Shown here: positions 25,138-35,737 of the stretch, piece by piece | Layout: each line of letters opens with the position of its first letter | Numbering within the stretch: the stretch's first letter is position 1 | Origin: [Pseudomonas] carboxydohydrogena | GTDB lineage: Bacteria > Pseudomonadota > Alphaproteobacteria > Rhizobiales > Xanthobacteraceae | Direction of reading: 5' to 3' | Assembly (NCBI RefSeq): GCF_029030725.1 | Contig: NZ_CP113162.1 | Coordinates: forward strand, 2,478,501 to 2,542,500 | Length of the DNA stretch: 64,000 nucleotides | Translations under genes and position numbers: made by a program | The notes under the pieces: model-generated | The model's input: only the letters and a program-made list of their open reading frames with translations | The model's database searches: none | What the model was told of the DNA's origin: nothing

Positions 25138-26778
25138 TCATGAGAACTGGTTCATGGTGTTGTGAACGCCGCCCGCCTTGAGGGCCGCTTCACCGGCGAA
25201 ATATCCCTTGTGGTCGTCGCCGATGTCGGAGCCGGCCATGTTCTGATGCTTGACGCAGGCGACGCCCTGCCGGATTTCCGCGCGCTGCACGTTTTTCACG
25301 TAGCCGAGCATGCCCTGATCGCCGAAATAATCCTTCGAGAGGTTATCCATCGTCAGAGCCTCCGTGTGATAGGTCGGCAGCGTGATGAGGTGGTGGAAGA
25401 CACCCGCGCGCTTCGCCGAGTCCGCCTGGAACGTGCGGATCAACTGGTCGGCTTCGAGCGCCAGCGGCGTGTCGTCGTATTCCGCCTTCATCAGCTCGGC
25501 GCGGTTGTACTTAGCTACGTCCTTGCCCGCCGCCTTCCACTCGTCGAACACCTGCCAGCGGAAGTTCAGCGTCCAGTTGAACGACGGCGAGTTGTTGTAG
25601 GTGAGCTTCGCGTTCGGAACCACTTCGCGGATACGGTCCACCATCTCCGCGACCTGCGCGATGTTCGGCCGCTCGGTTTCGATCCACAACAGATCGGCGC
25701 CGTTCTGCAGCGAGGTGATGCAGTCCAGCACGCAGCGGTCCACGCCCGTGCCGGGACGGAACTGGTACAGGTTGCTCGCCAGCCGCTTCGGGCGCATCAG
25801 CTTGCCGTTGCGGCTGATGATGACGTCGCCGTTGCCGATCTTGGTGGCATCGACTTCCTCACAATCGAGGAAGCTGTTGTACTGGTCGCCGAGATCGCCC
25901 GGCCTGTTGCTGACCGCGATCTGCTGGGTGAGGCCGGCGCCGAGCGAGTCGGTGCGGGTGACGATGATGCCGTCCTCGACGCCGAGTTCGAGGAAGGCGT
26001 GGCGGCAGGCGCGGATCTTCGCCAGGAACACTTGATGCGGCACGGTGACCTTGCCGTCCTGATGGCCGCACTGCTTCTCGTCCGAGACCTGATTCTCGAT
26101 CTGCAATGCGCACGCGCCCGCCTCGATCATCTTCTTGGCGAGAAGATAGGTCGCCTCCGCGTTGCCGAAACCGGCGTCGATGTCGGCGATGACCGGCACG
26201 ACATGGGTCTGGAAGTTGTCGATCCTATCGATCGCCGCCGTTTCCCGCGCCTTGTCGCCAGCCTTACGCGCGGCATCGAGTTCGCGGAAGATGTCGTTGA
26301 GTTCACGCGAATCGGCCTGACGCAGGAAGGTATAGAGTTCCTCGATCAGCGCGGGCACGGTGGTCTTTTCGTGCATCGACTGGTCCGGCAGCGGCCCGAA
26401 TTCCGAGCGCAGCGCCGCGACCATCCAGCCCGACAGATACAGGTAGCAGCGGTCGGTCTTACCGCCCAAATGCTTCTTGACCGAGATCAGCTTCTGCTGC
26501 GCGACAAAGCCGTGCCAGCAGCCGAGCGAGCGGGTGTATTTGGTGGAATCCGCGTCATACGCGGCCATATCGGCGCGCATCACGGCAGCCGTGTAGCGCG
26601 CGACATCAAGACCCGTCCTGAAACGGTTTTGCAGGCGCATGCGAGCCACGGCCTCGGCGGTGACGCCGCTCCAGGTGGACTTGTCCTTCAGCAGGGCCTC
26701 GGCCGCCTTGACCTCGCTTTGATAGGAGGAAGGGCCGAGGATCGCATGGTCGGGGATATTGCGCGTCTGATAGTTCAT
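25138..26778 (-). CDS. aceA: Isocitrate lyase, long form
   Basis: Cleaves isocitrate to glyoxylate and succinate, entry step of the glyoxylate shunt. It has 546 residues, about 110 longer than the E. coli type, which is the long form common in this bacterial group. The catalytic loop reads KQCGHQDGKVTVP, where many short forms have KKCGH. Start MNYQTRNIPDHAILG is behind GTAGGTC; a longer frame to 26859 has no family similarity. It diverges from a RamB/ScfR-type regulator across a 180-nt region rich in TTGTAA half-sites. Confidence 0.95.
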   Translation of the reverse strand: MNYQTRNIPDHAILGPSSYQSEVKAAEALLKDKSTWSGVTAEAVARMRLQNRFRTGLDVARYTAAVMRADMAAYDADSTKYTRSLGCWHGFVAQQKLISVKKHLGGKTDRCYLYLSGWMVAALRSEFGPLPDQSMHEKTTVPALIEELYTFLRQADSRELNDIFRELDAARKAGDKARETAAIDRIDNFQTHVVPVIADIDAGFGNAEATYLLAKKMIEAGACALQIENQVSDEKQCGHQDGKVTVPHQVFLAKIRACRHAFLELGVEDGIIVTRTDSLGAGLTQQIAVSNRPGDLGDQYNSFLDCEEVDATKIGNGDVIISRNGKLMRPKRLASNLYQFRPGTGVDRCVLDCITSLQNGADLLWIETERPNIAQVAEMVDRIREVVPNAKLTYNNSPSFNWTLNFRWQVFDEWKAAGKDVAKYNRAELMKAEYDDTPLALEADQLIRTFQADSAKRAGVFHHLITLPTYHTEALTMDNLSKDYFGDQGMLGYVKNVQRAEIRQGVACVKHQNMAGSDIGDDHKGYFAGEAALKAGGVHNTMNQFS

Positions 26779-26881
26779 TTTATGACCTACATTTGTTACA
26801 TCGCATTGCCAAAAGCTGTTCTTGCATCCAACGCGATAGATCGGATATCGTCTAGACACACTGGGTTTTGATCGTGATGGC

Positions 26882-26929
26882 TTGTAATTATTTTACAAAT
26901 TCATACCGGTTAATTTGTAAATCTTGTAA
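26882..26929. promoter_or_regulatory. Operator array between aceA and its probable regulator
   Basis: It contains TTACAA/TTGTAA half-sites at 26882, 26893, 26915 and 26924. Two of them form a perfect inverted pair: TTTACAAATT (26892-26901) and AATTTGTAAA (26912-26921) with a 10-nt spacer. RamB-type regulators bind AT-rich TTGCAA-like motifs in other bacteria, so this is the likely autoregulatory and aceA-control site. Confidence 0.6.
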
Positions 26930-26958
26930 TAAATAGGCGACCGCGGAGGAGCAGAGGC

Positions 26959-28416
26959 ATGCGAACCCCCACCGAAACAGGCCGGAAACTCTTCGTCGGG
27001 CCGCGCTTCCGCCGCCTGCGCAAACAGCTCAACCTGTCGCAAACCCAGATCGCCGAAGGGCTTGGCCTCTCCCCGAGCTACATCAACCTGATCGAACGCA
27101 ACCAGCGCCCGGTGACGGCGCAGATGCTGCTGCGCCTCGCCGAGACCTACGATCTCGACCTGCGCGACCTCGCGACCTCCGACGAAGATCGCTTCTTCGC
27201 CGAACTGAACGAGATCTTTTCCGATCCGCTGTTCCGCCAGATCGACCTGCCGAAGCAGGAATTGCGCGATCTCGCCGAGCTTTGCCCCGGCGTCACCCAT
27301 GCCTTGCAGCGGGTCTATGCCGCCTACACCGAAGCGCGGCGCGGCGAGACGCTGGTCGCGGCGCAGTTCGCCGACCGCGACAAGGGCGGCGGCCACGACT
27401 ACGAGGCCAACCCGATCGAGCGCGTGCGCGACCTGATCGAGGCCAACCGCAACTATTTCCCCGAACTGGAAACCGCCGCCGAAACCCTGCGCGACGAGAT
27501 CGACACCGACCCGCAGGGCCTGCGCACCGCGCTCATCAACCGCTTGCGCGAAAAGCACTCGACCACGGTGCGGATCATGCCGGTGGACGTGATGCGCGAG
27601 ACGCTGCGGCGCTGGGACCGCCACCGCCGCCAGGTTCTGATCTCCGAACTTGTCGACAGCGCCGGGCGCACCTTCCAGCTCGCGATGCAGCTTGGCCTCT
27701 CCGAGGCGAGCGCGCAGTTCGATTCCATCATCAACCGCGCGGGCCCGCTCGACGACACCACGCGCAAGCTCTACCGCATCACGCTCGCGAATTATTACGC
27801 GGCGGCGGTGATGATGCCCTATCAGGCGTTTCTCAGCGCGGCGGAAACGCTCGGCTACGACCTGCACGTTCTGACGCGGCGCTTCAACGCCGGCTTCGAG
27901 CAGGTCTGCCATCGCCTCACCACATTGCAGCGGCCGAACGCGCGCGGCGTGCCGTTCTTCCTGCTGCGGGTGGACAACGCGGGCAACGTCTCGAAACGCT
28001 TCTCCTCGGGCACGTTCCCGTTCTCGAAATTCGGCGGCACCTGCCCCTTGTGGAACGTGCATTCCACCTTCGACACGCCGGACCGGCTGTTGCAGCAGAT
28101 CATCGAATTGCCGGACGGCAGCCGCTATTTCTCGATCGCGCAGACGCTGCGCCGCCCCGCCGTGCCGTGGCCGCATGTACAGCCGCGTTTCGCCATCGGG
28201 CTGGGCTGCGAGATCCGCCATGCCTCGAAACTCGTCTATACGGCGGGTCTCGATCTCGACCGCGCCGAAGGCACGCCGATCGGCGTCAACTGCCGGCTCT
28301 GCGAGCGGGAAAATTGCAGCCAGCGCGCCGAGCCGCCGCTGACGCGCACGCTGATTCTCGACGAGACCACGCGGCGCGTGTCGTCGTTCGCGTTCTCCAG
28401 CGCAAGGGATATGTAG
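26959..28416 (+). CDS. RamB/ScfR-type short-chain fatty acyl regulator (XRE family)
   Basis: 485 residues. The N-terminal XRE helix-turn-helix is at about 15-70 (RFRRLRKQLNLSQTQIAEGLGLSPSYINLIERNQRPV). The centre resembles the ImmA/IrrE-like region, and the C-terminal DUF2083 domain has Cys residues in GLGCEIRH and NCRLCERENCSQRA. Relatives sense acyl-CoA or acetate status and control glyoxylate-shunt genes. Divergence from aceA and the shared half-site array fit that. Start ATG 26959 is preceded by GGAGGAGCAGAGGC. Confidence 0.92.
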   Translation: MRTPTETGRKLFVGPRFRRLRKQLNLSQTQIAEGLGLSPSYINLIERNQRPVTAQMLLRLAETYDLDLRDLATSDEDRFFAELNEIFSDPLFRQIDLPKQELRDLAELCPGVTHALQRVYAAYTEARRGETLVAAQFADRDKGGGHDYEANPIERVRDLIEANRNYFPELETAAETLRDEIDTDPQGLRTALINRLREKHSTTVRIMPVDVMRETLRRWDRHRRQVLISELVDSAGRTFQLAMQLGLSEASAQFDSIINRAGPLDDTTRKLYRITLANYYAAAVMMPYQAFLSAAETLGYDLHVLTRRFNAGFEQVCHRLTTLQRPNARGVPFFLLRVDNAGNVSKRFSSGTFPFSKFGGTCPLWNVHSTFDTPDRLLQQIIELPDGSRYFSIAQTLRRPAVPWPHVQPRFAIGLGCEIRHASKLVYTAGLDLDRAEGTPIGVNCRLCERENCSQRAEPPLTRTLILDETTRRVSSFAFSSARDM

Positions 28417-28561
28417 GCCGGACGACCTGTTGCGGGCCTGTGGCCGGAAATTGCGTCTCCCGATCACGGGAGCGTGCCTTGTGCGCGTCCGTGAACGCAC
28501 TACATCCGGCTCACTGATTTCACCGCAGGATTTTTCTGCAAGGTTTTCCGAAAGGCTTCCC

Positions 28562-29065
28562 ATGTCGTTTTACGATGGTACCGCCCCGCTGTTCACCCAT
28601 TCGCTGATCGCACTCTCGAAAGTGCTCGCCAAGGGCGAAGCCTATGCGAAGGAGCAAGGCATCGCGCCCGAGGTGCTGCTCAATGACCGGCTCTATCCGA
28701 ACATGTTTCCGCTGACGCGGCAGATTCAGCTCGCCTGCGATTTTTCCGGCAAGGCGTGCGCCCGCCTCGCCGGCACGGACGTGCCCTCCACGCCGGACAC
28801 CGAAACCACCTTTGAGCAATTGCAGCAGCGCATCGCCAGGACCATCGAAGGGATCAAGGCCATTCCCGCCGCGAAGTATGAGGGTGGCGACAAACGCGAC
28901 GTCACCTTCGCCACCGGCAAGGACACCACCAAGACGCTGCCGGGGCAGCAATTCCTCAATCACGTCGCGCTGCCGAATTTCCTGTTTCATTGCACGACCG
29001 CCTACAACATCCTGCGCCACAACGGCGTACAGATCGGCAAGCTGGATTTTCTCGGCGCGAACTAA
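28562..29065 (+). CDS. DUF1993 family protein
   Basis: 167 residues starting MSFYDGTAPLFTHSL, the DUF1993 N-terminus. The family is all-helical, related to the DinB four-helix fold; residues such as PNFLFHCTTAYNILRHNGV near the end could hold a metal site. Cytoplasmic, function unknown. It stands as a single gene followed by a strong terminator. An in-frame upstream start at 28430 adds 44 residues that do not look conserved. Confidence 0.88.
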   Translation: MSFYDGTAPLFTHSLIALSKVLAKGEAYAKEQGIAPEVLLNDRLYPNMFPLTRQIQLACDFSGKACARLAGTDVPSTPDTETTFEQLQQRIARTIEGIKAIPAAKYEGGDKRDVTFATGKDTTKTLPGQQFLNHVALPNFLFHCTTAYNILRHNGVQIGKLDFLGAN

Positions 29066-29090
29066 GTGCGCCTGCCGCGAATGCGAATCA

Positions 29091-29119
29091 AAAGACCGGC
29101 GTAAGACGCCGGTCTTTTT
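29091..29119 (+). terminator. Rho-independent terminator after the DUF1993 gene
   Basis: 12-bp stem AAAGACCGGCGT / ACGCCGGTCTTT with loop AAG, then T residues. Confidence 0.92.
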
Positions 29120-29141
29120 CATTGCCGCGAAGATTCGGATT

Positions 29142-29342
29142 TCAAGCCACGACGGTTTCGGGCTTGGTCTTGCCGCTCAACAATTCCCGCGCCACGCGCT
29201 CGGCTTCGCGCGCGCTGCGGAACAGCCGGCCTTCCAGCGGATTGAAGCGATGATTGGCGGCGAAGAAACGGAATCCGGCCTTGTCCCTCACCACGATCCC
29301 CGCCGGTTCGGAACTGACTTCGATAATATAGGTATCTGACAT
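29142..29342 (-). CDS. Small conserved hypothetical protein
   Basis: 66 residues, starting MSDTYIIEVSSEPAG behind AAGGAC. The pattern of a strand pair (IIEVSSEPAGIVVRD, GFRFFAANHRFNPLEG) followed by a helix (SAREAERVARELL) suggests a compact alpha-beta fold. It has the feel of small proteins conserved in the Bradyrhizobium group. No family name or function can be given. An upstream ATG at 29429 would add 29 unrelated residues. Confidence 0.65.
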   Translation of the reverse strand: MSDTYIIEVSSEPAGIVVRDKAGFRFFAANHRFNPLEGRLFRSAREAERVARELLSGKTKPETVVA

Positions 29343-30115
29343 TTCGTCCTTGCCCGGATCGCTCCGGCCCCCTGATGGCGCACTAACGCAAGATGACTGA
29401 AAAGGTTTCAGAGAAATGTGCGTTGACACGCAGCCGTCACCGCACAGGCCGCATCACGGACCTGGCGCGGCGACACAGCGCCCGGAGACGAGCAATCATT
29501 CGCGGAGAGATGTTTGGCATTCGAAGTCATCGTTGTCAGGATCAGCATGATGAGAGGCTGCCTTTCGGTTGCTTCGTGCCATGAGCATATAACGATTTCA
29601 CGACATCGCGAACTACCAAGTGACGCACCCTCGAAATTAGCACTGCATATGCTGCGTTGCAGCCGCGCTTGAGAATAAACGCTGCGTCGCGACAGAAATC
29701 GCGGAACCATATTTTTAGAAATGGAATAACTTCAAGGCGGGATTCGGTTTTCGTTGCTGCTGCGATGCGCACATACGACGCAGCGCGATCGCCGAATGGA
29801 TTCGTTTTCAACCGCAAGATGATTTTTCTCAACTTTGGCGTATGGGATGTCAGTCGCCTCGACATCGTTCATCGTGTTGAAGGCAGAGCAGCTTGCTTCA
29901 GCGCGAGCATGTCCGCAGCGACGGCGGATCGCCACCGCGCAATTCGCCAACGCACCGAATGCAGACCGGATTGCGATTCAAAATTGCGAATGATGAAATT
30001 CGCGGGACACCGGATTTCGGAACGCTGACGCACACCAGCACGCGCGAACGGCGGTTCCATACCCGCGGACGCGAAGGGCGCTGGTAAATTCGGCGGATAG
30101 ATTACATCTAAAGTA
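29343..30115. other. Gene-poor region of about 770 nt
   Basis: No open frame here has a convincing start, ribosome site or recognisable protein. Base composition appears less GC-rich than the flanks. No terminal repeats, tRNA or transposase remnants were seen. The right edge carries the thiamine operon promoter. Confidence 0.6.
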
Positions 30116-30144
30116 TTGACCCACTGAGGTACCGGGCCTATCGT
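30116..30144 (+). promoter_or_regulatory. Probable sigma-70 promoter of the thi operon
   Basis: TTGACC (30116-30121), 17-nt spacer, TATCGT (30139-30144). The expected start of transcription, near 30150, coincides with the first paired base of the riboswitch. Confidence 0.6.
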
Positions 30145-30151
30145 TAATACC

Positions 30152-30241
30152 GTTCCGAGGGGGGCTCCGTCACAGGAGCTGAGATACCGCGATGGTGCGG
30201 TGACCCTTTGAACCTGATCCGGGTCATGCCGGCGAAGGGAC
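30152..30241 (+). promoter_or_regulatory. TPP riboswitch (THI element)
   Basis: The core motifs are present: GGGGGGCTCC, GGAGCTGAGATACC, TGCGGTGACCC, TTTGAACCTGATC and GGGTCATGCCGGCGAAGGGA. The closing stem P1 pairs GTTCC (30152-30156) with GGGAC (30237-30241). The 3' strand of P1 overlaps AAGGGA (30235-30240), the ribosome site five nt from the thiO ATG. Binding of thiamine pyrophosphate should therefore hide the ribosome site and block translation. Confidence 0.95.
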
Positions 30242-30245
30242 AGGG

Positions 30246-31307
30246 ATGTTTCAGAAATCCGCGTCTTCGGACGCCACCCATCATATCAACAATGCGTCGA
30301 ATTCCGACGCCAACCGCCACATCACCATTGTCGGCGCGGGCGTTGCCGGCGCATGGCAGGCATTGTCGTTCGCAAAGGCGGGCTACAGCGTCAAACTAGT
30401 CGAACGCGATGACGCGGCGATGACGCATGCCACCAGTCATTTCGCCGGCGGCATGCTGGCGCCATGGTGCGAGCAGGAAACCTCCGAGCCCGTCATCACC
30501 CGCCTCGGCACCCGCTCGCTCGATCTGTGGCGGAATGAATTGCCCGACACGCCGTTCAACGGCTCGCTGGTGGTGGCGCATCCGCGCGACCGCGCCGATT
30601 TCGATCATTTCGCCCGCATCACCAGCGATTACGAGCGGCTGGATGCCGATGCCATCGACAGACTCGAGCCTTCGCTCGAAGGCCGCTTCCGCGAGGCGCT
30701 GTTCTTCCCGCATGAGGGCCATGTCGAGCCGCGCCGCGTGCTGCCGCAACTGCATGAGAAGATCACGAAAGCGGGCGGCGAAATCCGCTTCAACAGCGCA
30801 TGCGAACCCGAGCAACTCGCAGGCGACGGCGGCATCGTGATCGACTGCCGGGGCATCTTCGCGCGCGACGCCGTGAAGGATGTGCGCGGCGTCAAGGGCG
30901 AGATGATTATCGTCGAGACCGACGAGGTGTCGCTGTCGCGCCCCGTGCGCGTGATGCATCCGCGCTGGCCGCTTTACGTCATTCCGCGCGAGGAGCACCG
31001 CTTCATGATCGGCGCGACCTCGATCGAGAGCGAGGACAACCGCGTCAGCGTGCGTTCCGCGCTCGAACTGTTGTCGGCCGCTTACGCGCTGCATCCCGCT
31101 TTCGGCGAAGCACGCATTCTGGAGATCGGCGCGGGCCTGCGCCCTGCTTTGCCCGACAATCTGCCGCGCATCGCCGTCAACGGCAACCGCATCGCCGTCA
31201 ACGGTCTTTATCGCCACGGCTTCCTGCTGGCCCCCGCGCTCGCGGAGCTGACGGTGAACTACGTCGCGCGTGGCCTGATCGACAACGAGGTGATGCAATG
31301 TTCGTGA
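30246..31307 (+). CDS. thiO: Glycine oxidase, thiamine biosynthesis
   Basis: FAD enzyme that oxidises glycine to the imine used by ThiG for the thiazole ring. It has 353 residues from ATG 30246, placed directly behind the riboswitch. The dinucleotide fold is ITIVGAGVAGAWQALSFAKAGYSV (about 26-49). A substrate-domain segment is RPVRVMHPRWPLYVIPRE, and the C-terminal GAGLRPALPDNLPRI motif binds FAD. The first 22 residues are a low-complexity extension. Its 3' end overlaps thiS by 10 nt. Confidence 0.93.
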   Translation: MFQKSASSDATHHINNASNSDANRHITIVGAGVAGAWQALSFAKAGYSVKLVERDDAAMTHATSHFAGGMLAPWCEQETSEPVITRLGTRSLDLWRNELPDTPFNGSLVVAHPRDRADFDHFARITSDYERLDADAIDRLEPSLEGRFREALFFPHEGHVEPRRVLPQLHEKITKAGGEIRFNSACEPEQLAGDGGIVIDCRGIFARDAVKDVRGVKGEMIIVETDEVSLSRPVRVMHPRWPLYVIPREEHRFMIGATSIESEDNRVSVRSALELLSAAYALHPAFGEARILEIGAGLRPALPDNLPRIAVNGNRIAVNGLYRHGFLLAPALAELTVNYVARGLIDNEVMQCS

Positions 31308-31495
31308 CCGTGAACGGCGAGCGCCGCGAGATCAAGGCGACCCGCGTCGCGGAGCTTTTGAGCGAGCTTGAGTATGAAGGCACGCATGTCGCGGTCGCGC
31401 TGAACTACGACGTGGTGCCCCGCGCGCGCTGGAGCGAAACGCCGCTCAACGACAACGATCTGATCGAAATCCTCACGCCCCGGCAGGGAGGGTAA
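31298..31495 (+). CDS. thiS: Sulfur carrier protein ThiS
   Basis: 65-residue ubiquitin-like carrier. It starts [14 protein letters not shown] and ends in the diagnostic Gly-Gly (PRQGG), which is adenylated and thiocarboxylated before giving sulfur to the thiazole ring. The start lies inside the thiO end and the stop shares one nt with the thiG start. The ThiF adenylyltransferase is not in the window. Confidence 0.95.
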   Translation: MFVTVNGERREIKATRVAELLSELEYEGTHVAVALNYDVVPRARWSETPLNDNDLIEILTPRQGG

Positions 31496-32289
31496 TGGTG
31501 ACAAACACTGTCAAATTCTACGACAAGGAATTCTCCTCGCGTCTTCTGATCGGCACGGCGCTGTATCCGTCGCCGAAGATCATGCAGGATGCGATCCGCG
31601 CCTCGAAAAGCCAGATCGTCACCGTCTCGATCCGCCGCGAGATGGCGGGCGGCAAGACCGGCGACGCGTTCTGGTCGCTGATCCGCGAACTCGGCGTCAC
31701 CGTGCTGCCGAACACCGCGGGCTGCAAGAGCGTGCGCGAGGCCGTCACCACTGCGAAGCTCGCCCGCGAACTGTTCAACACCTCGTGGATCAAGCTCGAG
31801 GTAATTGCCGACAACGAGACGCTGCAACCCGACGTGGTCGGTCTTGTCGAGGCGGCGGAGATTCTCGTCAAGGACGGCTTCCAGGTGTTCCCCTATTGCA
31901 CCGAAGACCTCTCGGTCGCACAGCGCCTCGTCGATGCCGGTTGCCGCGTGGTGATGCCATGGGCCGCGCCGATCGGCAGCGCGCGCGGCATCACCAATCG
32001 CGATTCCCTCAAGCTGCTGCGTGCCCGCCTGCCCGACATTACGCTCGTTGTCGATGCAGGCATCGGCGCGCCGAGCCACGCCGCGCAGGCGCTCGAACTC
32101 GGCTTCGACGCCGTGCTGCTCAACACCGCCGTCGCCAAAGCCGAGCGCCCGGTCGAGATGGCGAACGCTTTCCGTCTCGCCATTGAGGCGGGCCGCGCCG
32201 GTTATGAAGCCGGGCTGATGGAAGCCCGCGACCTCGCTTCTCCTTCCACTCCTGTCGTTGGGACACCGTTCTGGCATGCCGTATCCTGA
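31495..32289 (+). CDS. thiG: Thiazole synthase
   Basis: Joins deoxyxylulose phosphate, dehydroglycine and ThiS thiocarboxylate into the thiazole phosphate. It has 264 residues, a TIM barrel. The Schiff-base lysine is in [10 protein letters not shown] (about residue 100), and a phosphate-binding [26 protein letters not shown] lies near 185-210. ATG 31495 overlaps the thiS stop by 1 nt. Its end overlaps thiE by 14 nt, so the operon is translated as a coupled block. Confidence 0.96.
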   Translation: MVTNTVKFYDKEFSSRLLIGTALYPSPKIMQDAIRASKSQIVTVSIRREMAGGKTGDAFWSLIRELGVTVLPNTAGCKSVREAVTTAKLARELFNTSWIKLEVIADNETLQPDVVGLVEAAEILVKDGFQVFPYCTEDLSVAQRLVDAGCRVVMPWAAPIGSARGITNRDSLKLLRARLPDITLVVDAGIGAPSHAAQALELGFDAVLLNTAVAKAERPVEMANAFRLAIEAGRAGYEAGLMEARDLASPSTPVVGTPFWHAVS

Positions 32290-32884
32290 TCGCTTCTATC
32301 CTGTCGTCGATACGGTCGCGTGGGTCGCGCGGCTGGCAAAACTCGGCGTCGGCACCGTGCAGTTGCGCGCGAAAGACCTTGATGATGCGAAAGCTCACGT
32401 GCTGGTGCGCGATGCGCTCGACGCCGTGCGCGGCACGTCGACCAAGCTCGTGGTCAACGATTACTGGCGCGCCGCCATCGACAACGGCGCGCAGCATCTG
32501 CACCTCGGGCAGGAAGACCTCGTGGATGCGGACCTTGCCGCGATCCGCAAGGCTGGACTCACGCTCGGCGTGTCCACCCATGACGAGGAAGAACTCGCCA
32601 ACGCGCTGGCCGCCGACCCGGATTATATCGCGCTCGGCCCGATCTTCTTCACCACGCTGAAGTCGATGCGGTTCGCGCCGCAGGGCATCGAGCGCATCAC
32701 GCGCTGGAAACAGATGATCGGCGGCCTGCCGCTGGTCGCTATCGGCGGCATCAAGCTCGAACACGCCGCCGACATCTTCGCGGCCGGCGCGGATTCCATC
32801 GCCGTCGTCAGCGACATCACCCAGAACGCCGATCCGGATGCGCGCGTGCGCGCCTGGCTCGATACCGCGATGGAGGCGGCGTGA
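32276..32884 (+). CDS. thiE: Thiamine phosphate synthase
   Basis: Condenses HMP-pyrophosphate with thiazole phosphate to thiamine phosphate. It has 202 residues from ATG 32276 ([12 protein letters not shown]). Family motifs: [51 protein letters not shown] and LPLVAIGGI. It lies within the thiG 3' end and before repeat copy 3. The sequence is shorter in the activation loop than E. coli ThiE, like other alphaproteobacterial forms. Confidence 0.94.
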   Translation: MPYPDRFYPVVDTVAWVARLAKLGVGTVQLRAKDLDDAKAHVLVRDALDAVRGTSTKLVVNDYWRAAIDNGAQHLHLGQEDLVDADLAAIRKAGLTLGVSTHDEEELANALAADPDYIALGPIFFTTLKSMRFAPQGIERITRWKQMIGGLPLVAIGGIKLEHAADIFAAGADSIAVVSDITQNADPDARVRAWLDTAMEAA

Positions 32885-32911
32885 AATGCGCGAACAACCA
32901 AATCTCTTCGC

Positions 32912-34971
<2,060 letters not shown>

Positions 34972-35001
34972 GCGGCCACGCTACAAGCATTGCAAACAAT
35001 G

Positions 35002-35032
35002 ACGGCGCCGGGAATTTCCGGCGTCGTTTTTT
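35002..35032 (+). terminator. Rho-independent terminator of the thi operon
   Basis: Stem ACGGCGCCGG / CCGGCGTCGT with loop GAATTT, followed by six T. Confidence 0.9.
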
Positions 35033-35179
35033 ATGCCTTAGATGCGAGGCCATCTTATAAGTATGCGACTGAACCTTTTTTGCACTCCTTGCGACTACCC
35101 ATAATGCCGCGCCGGCGATCGTTCCTTTGCTGAAATCCGGCTGATATAGTGTCGTTTTCCCGCATTGGGGCCATTGAAC

Positions 35180-35737
35180 ATGAGCGATTTCAAAACCATC
35201 CCGGTTACTGACACCTCTCTCGGGCTTGGTGATTTCAAGCCAGATGCTCCCCTCCAGCTCACACCCGCGCATCCCATAGCCGATCTCGACATGATCGATG
35301 GGGTGACGCTCACGCCGCTCATACCGCGCGCCGATGGCCGGGGAGCGCTTATCGAGCTCATGACAACGCGAGACGGCGCTATCGAACCTATCGTGCATGT
35401 TTATCTGGTGGAGGCAAAAGCCGGATCGGTGCGCGCGTGGGTCTATCATCGCCGCCAATATGACCGGCTTGCCTATACACAAGGCCGCTTTCAGGTCGTC
35501 TTGTACGATATTCGCGAGGAAAGCCCGACCTTCAGAAAGCTTTCAAGCGTCATCATCGGCAAGGAGCGCCCCGTCTTATTGCGAATTCCGCCTTATGTCG
35601 TTCACGGCGTGAAGAACATCGGCGGCGAGGATTCAACCTTCGTCAACATGCCGACAAATATCTACAATCCGCAGAATCCGGACAAATCACGGATAGCTGC
35701 AAACGACCCGCGCATTCCGTTCAGTTTCAATGACTGA
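35180..35737 (+). CDS. RmlC-like cupin (dTDP-4-dehydrorhamnose 3,5-epimerase family)
   Basis: 185 residues from ATG 35180 (MSDFKTIPVTD). The core RGALIELMTTRD, VYLVEAKAGSVRAWVYHRRQYD, GRFQVVLYDIREESPT, LRIPPYVVHGVKN and PTNIYNPQNPDKSR matches the RmlC fold. The HxR-type and Tyr active-site elements are only partly recognisable, so it may act on another nucleotide sugar. It overlaps the next gene (GT2) by 8 nt. Codon use looks less GC-biased than in the neighbouring thi operon, hinting at transfer. Confidence 0.82.
   Translation: MSDFKTIPVTDTSLGLGDFKPDAPLQLTPAHPIADLDMIDGVTLTPLIPRADGRGALIELMTTRDGAIEPIVHVYLVEAKAGSVRAWVYHRRQYDRLAYTQGRFQVVLYDIREESPTFRKLSSVIIGKERPVLLRIPPYVVHGVKNIGGEDSTFVNMPTNIYNPQNPDKSRIAANDPRIPFSFND

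Noticed and set aside
25162-26871. A 569-codon plus-strand frame
   Set aside because: It is antisense to isocitrate lyase with its catalytic motif. It has shadow-like composition.
29542-29865. A 107-codon minus-strand frame in the gene-poor stretch
   Set aside because: No ribosome site, no domain and no codon pattern like the neighbouring genes. It could not be supported as a gene.
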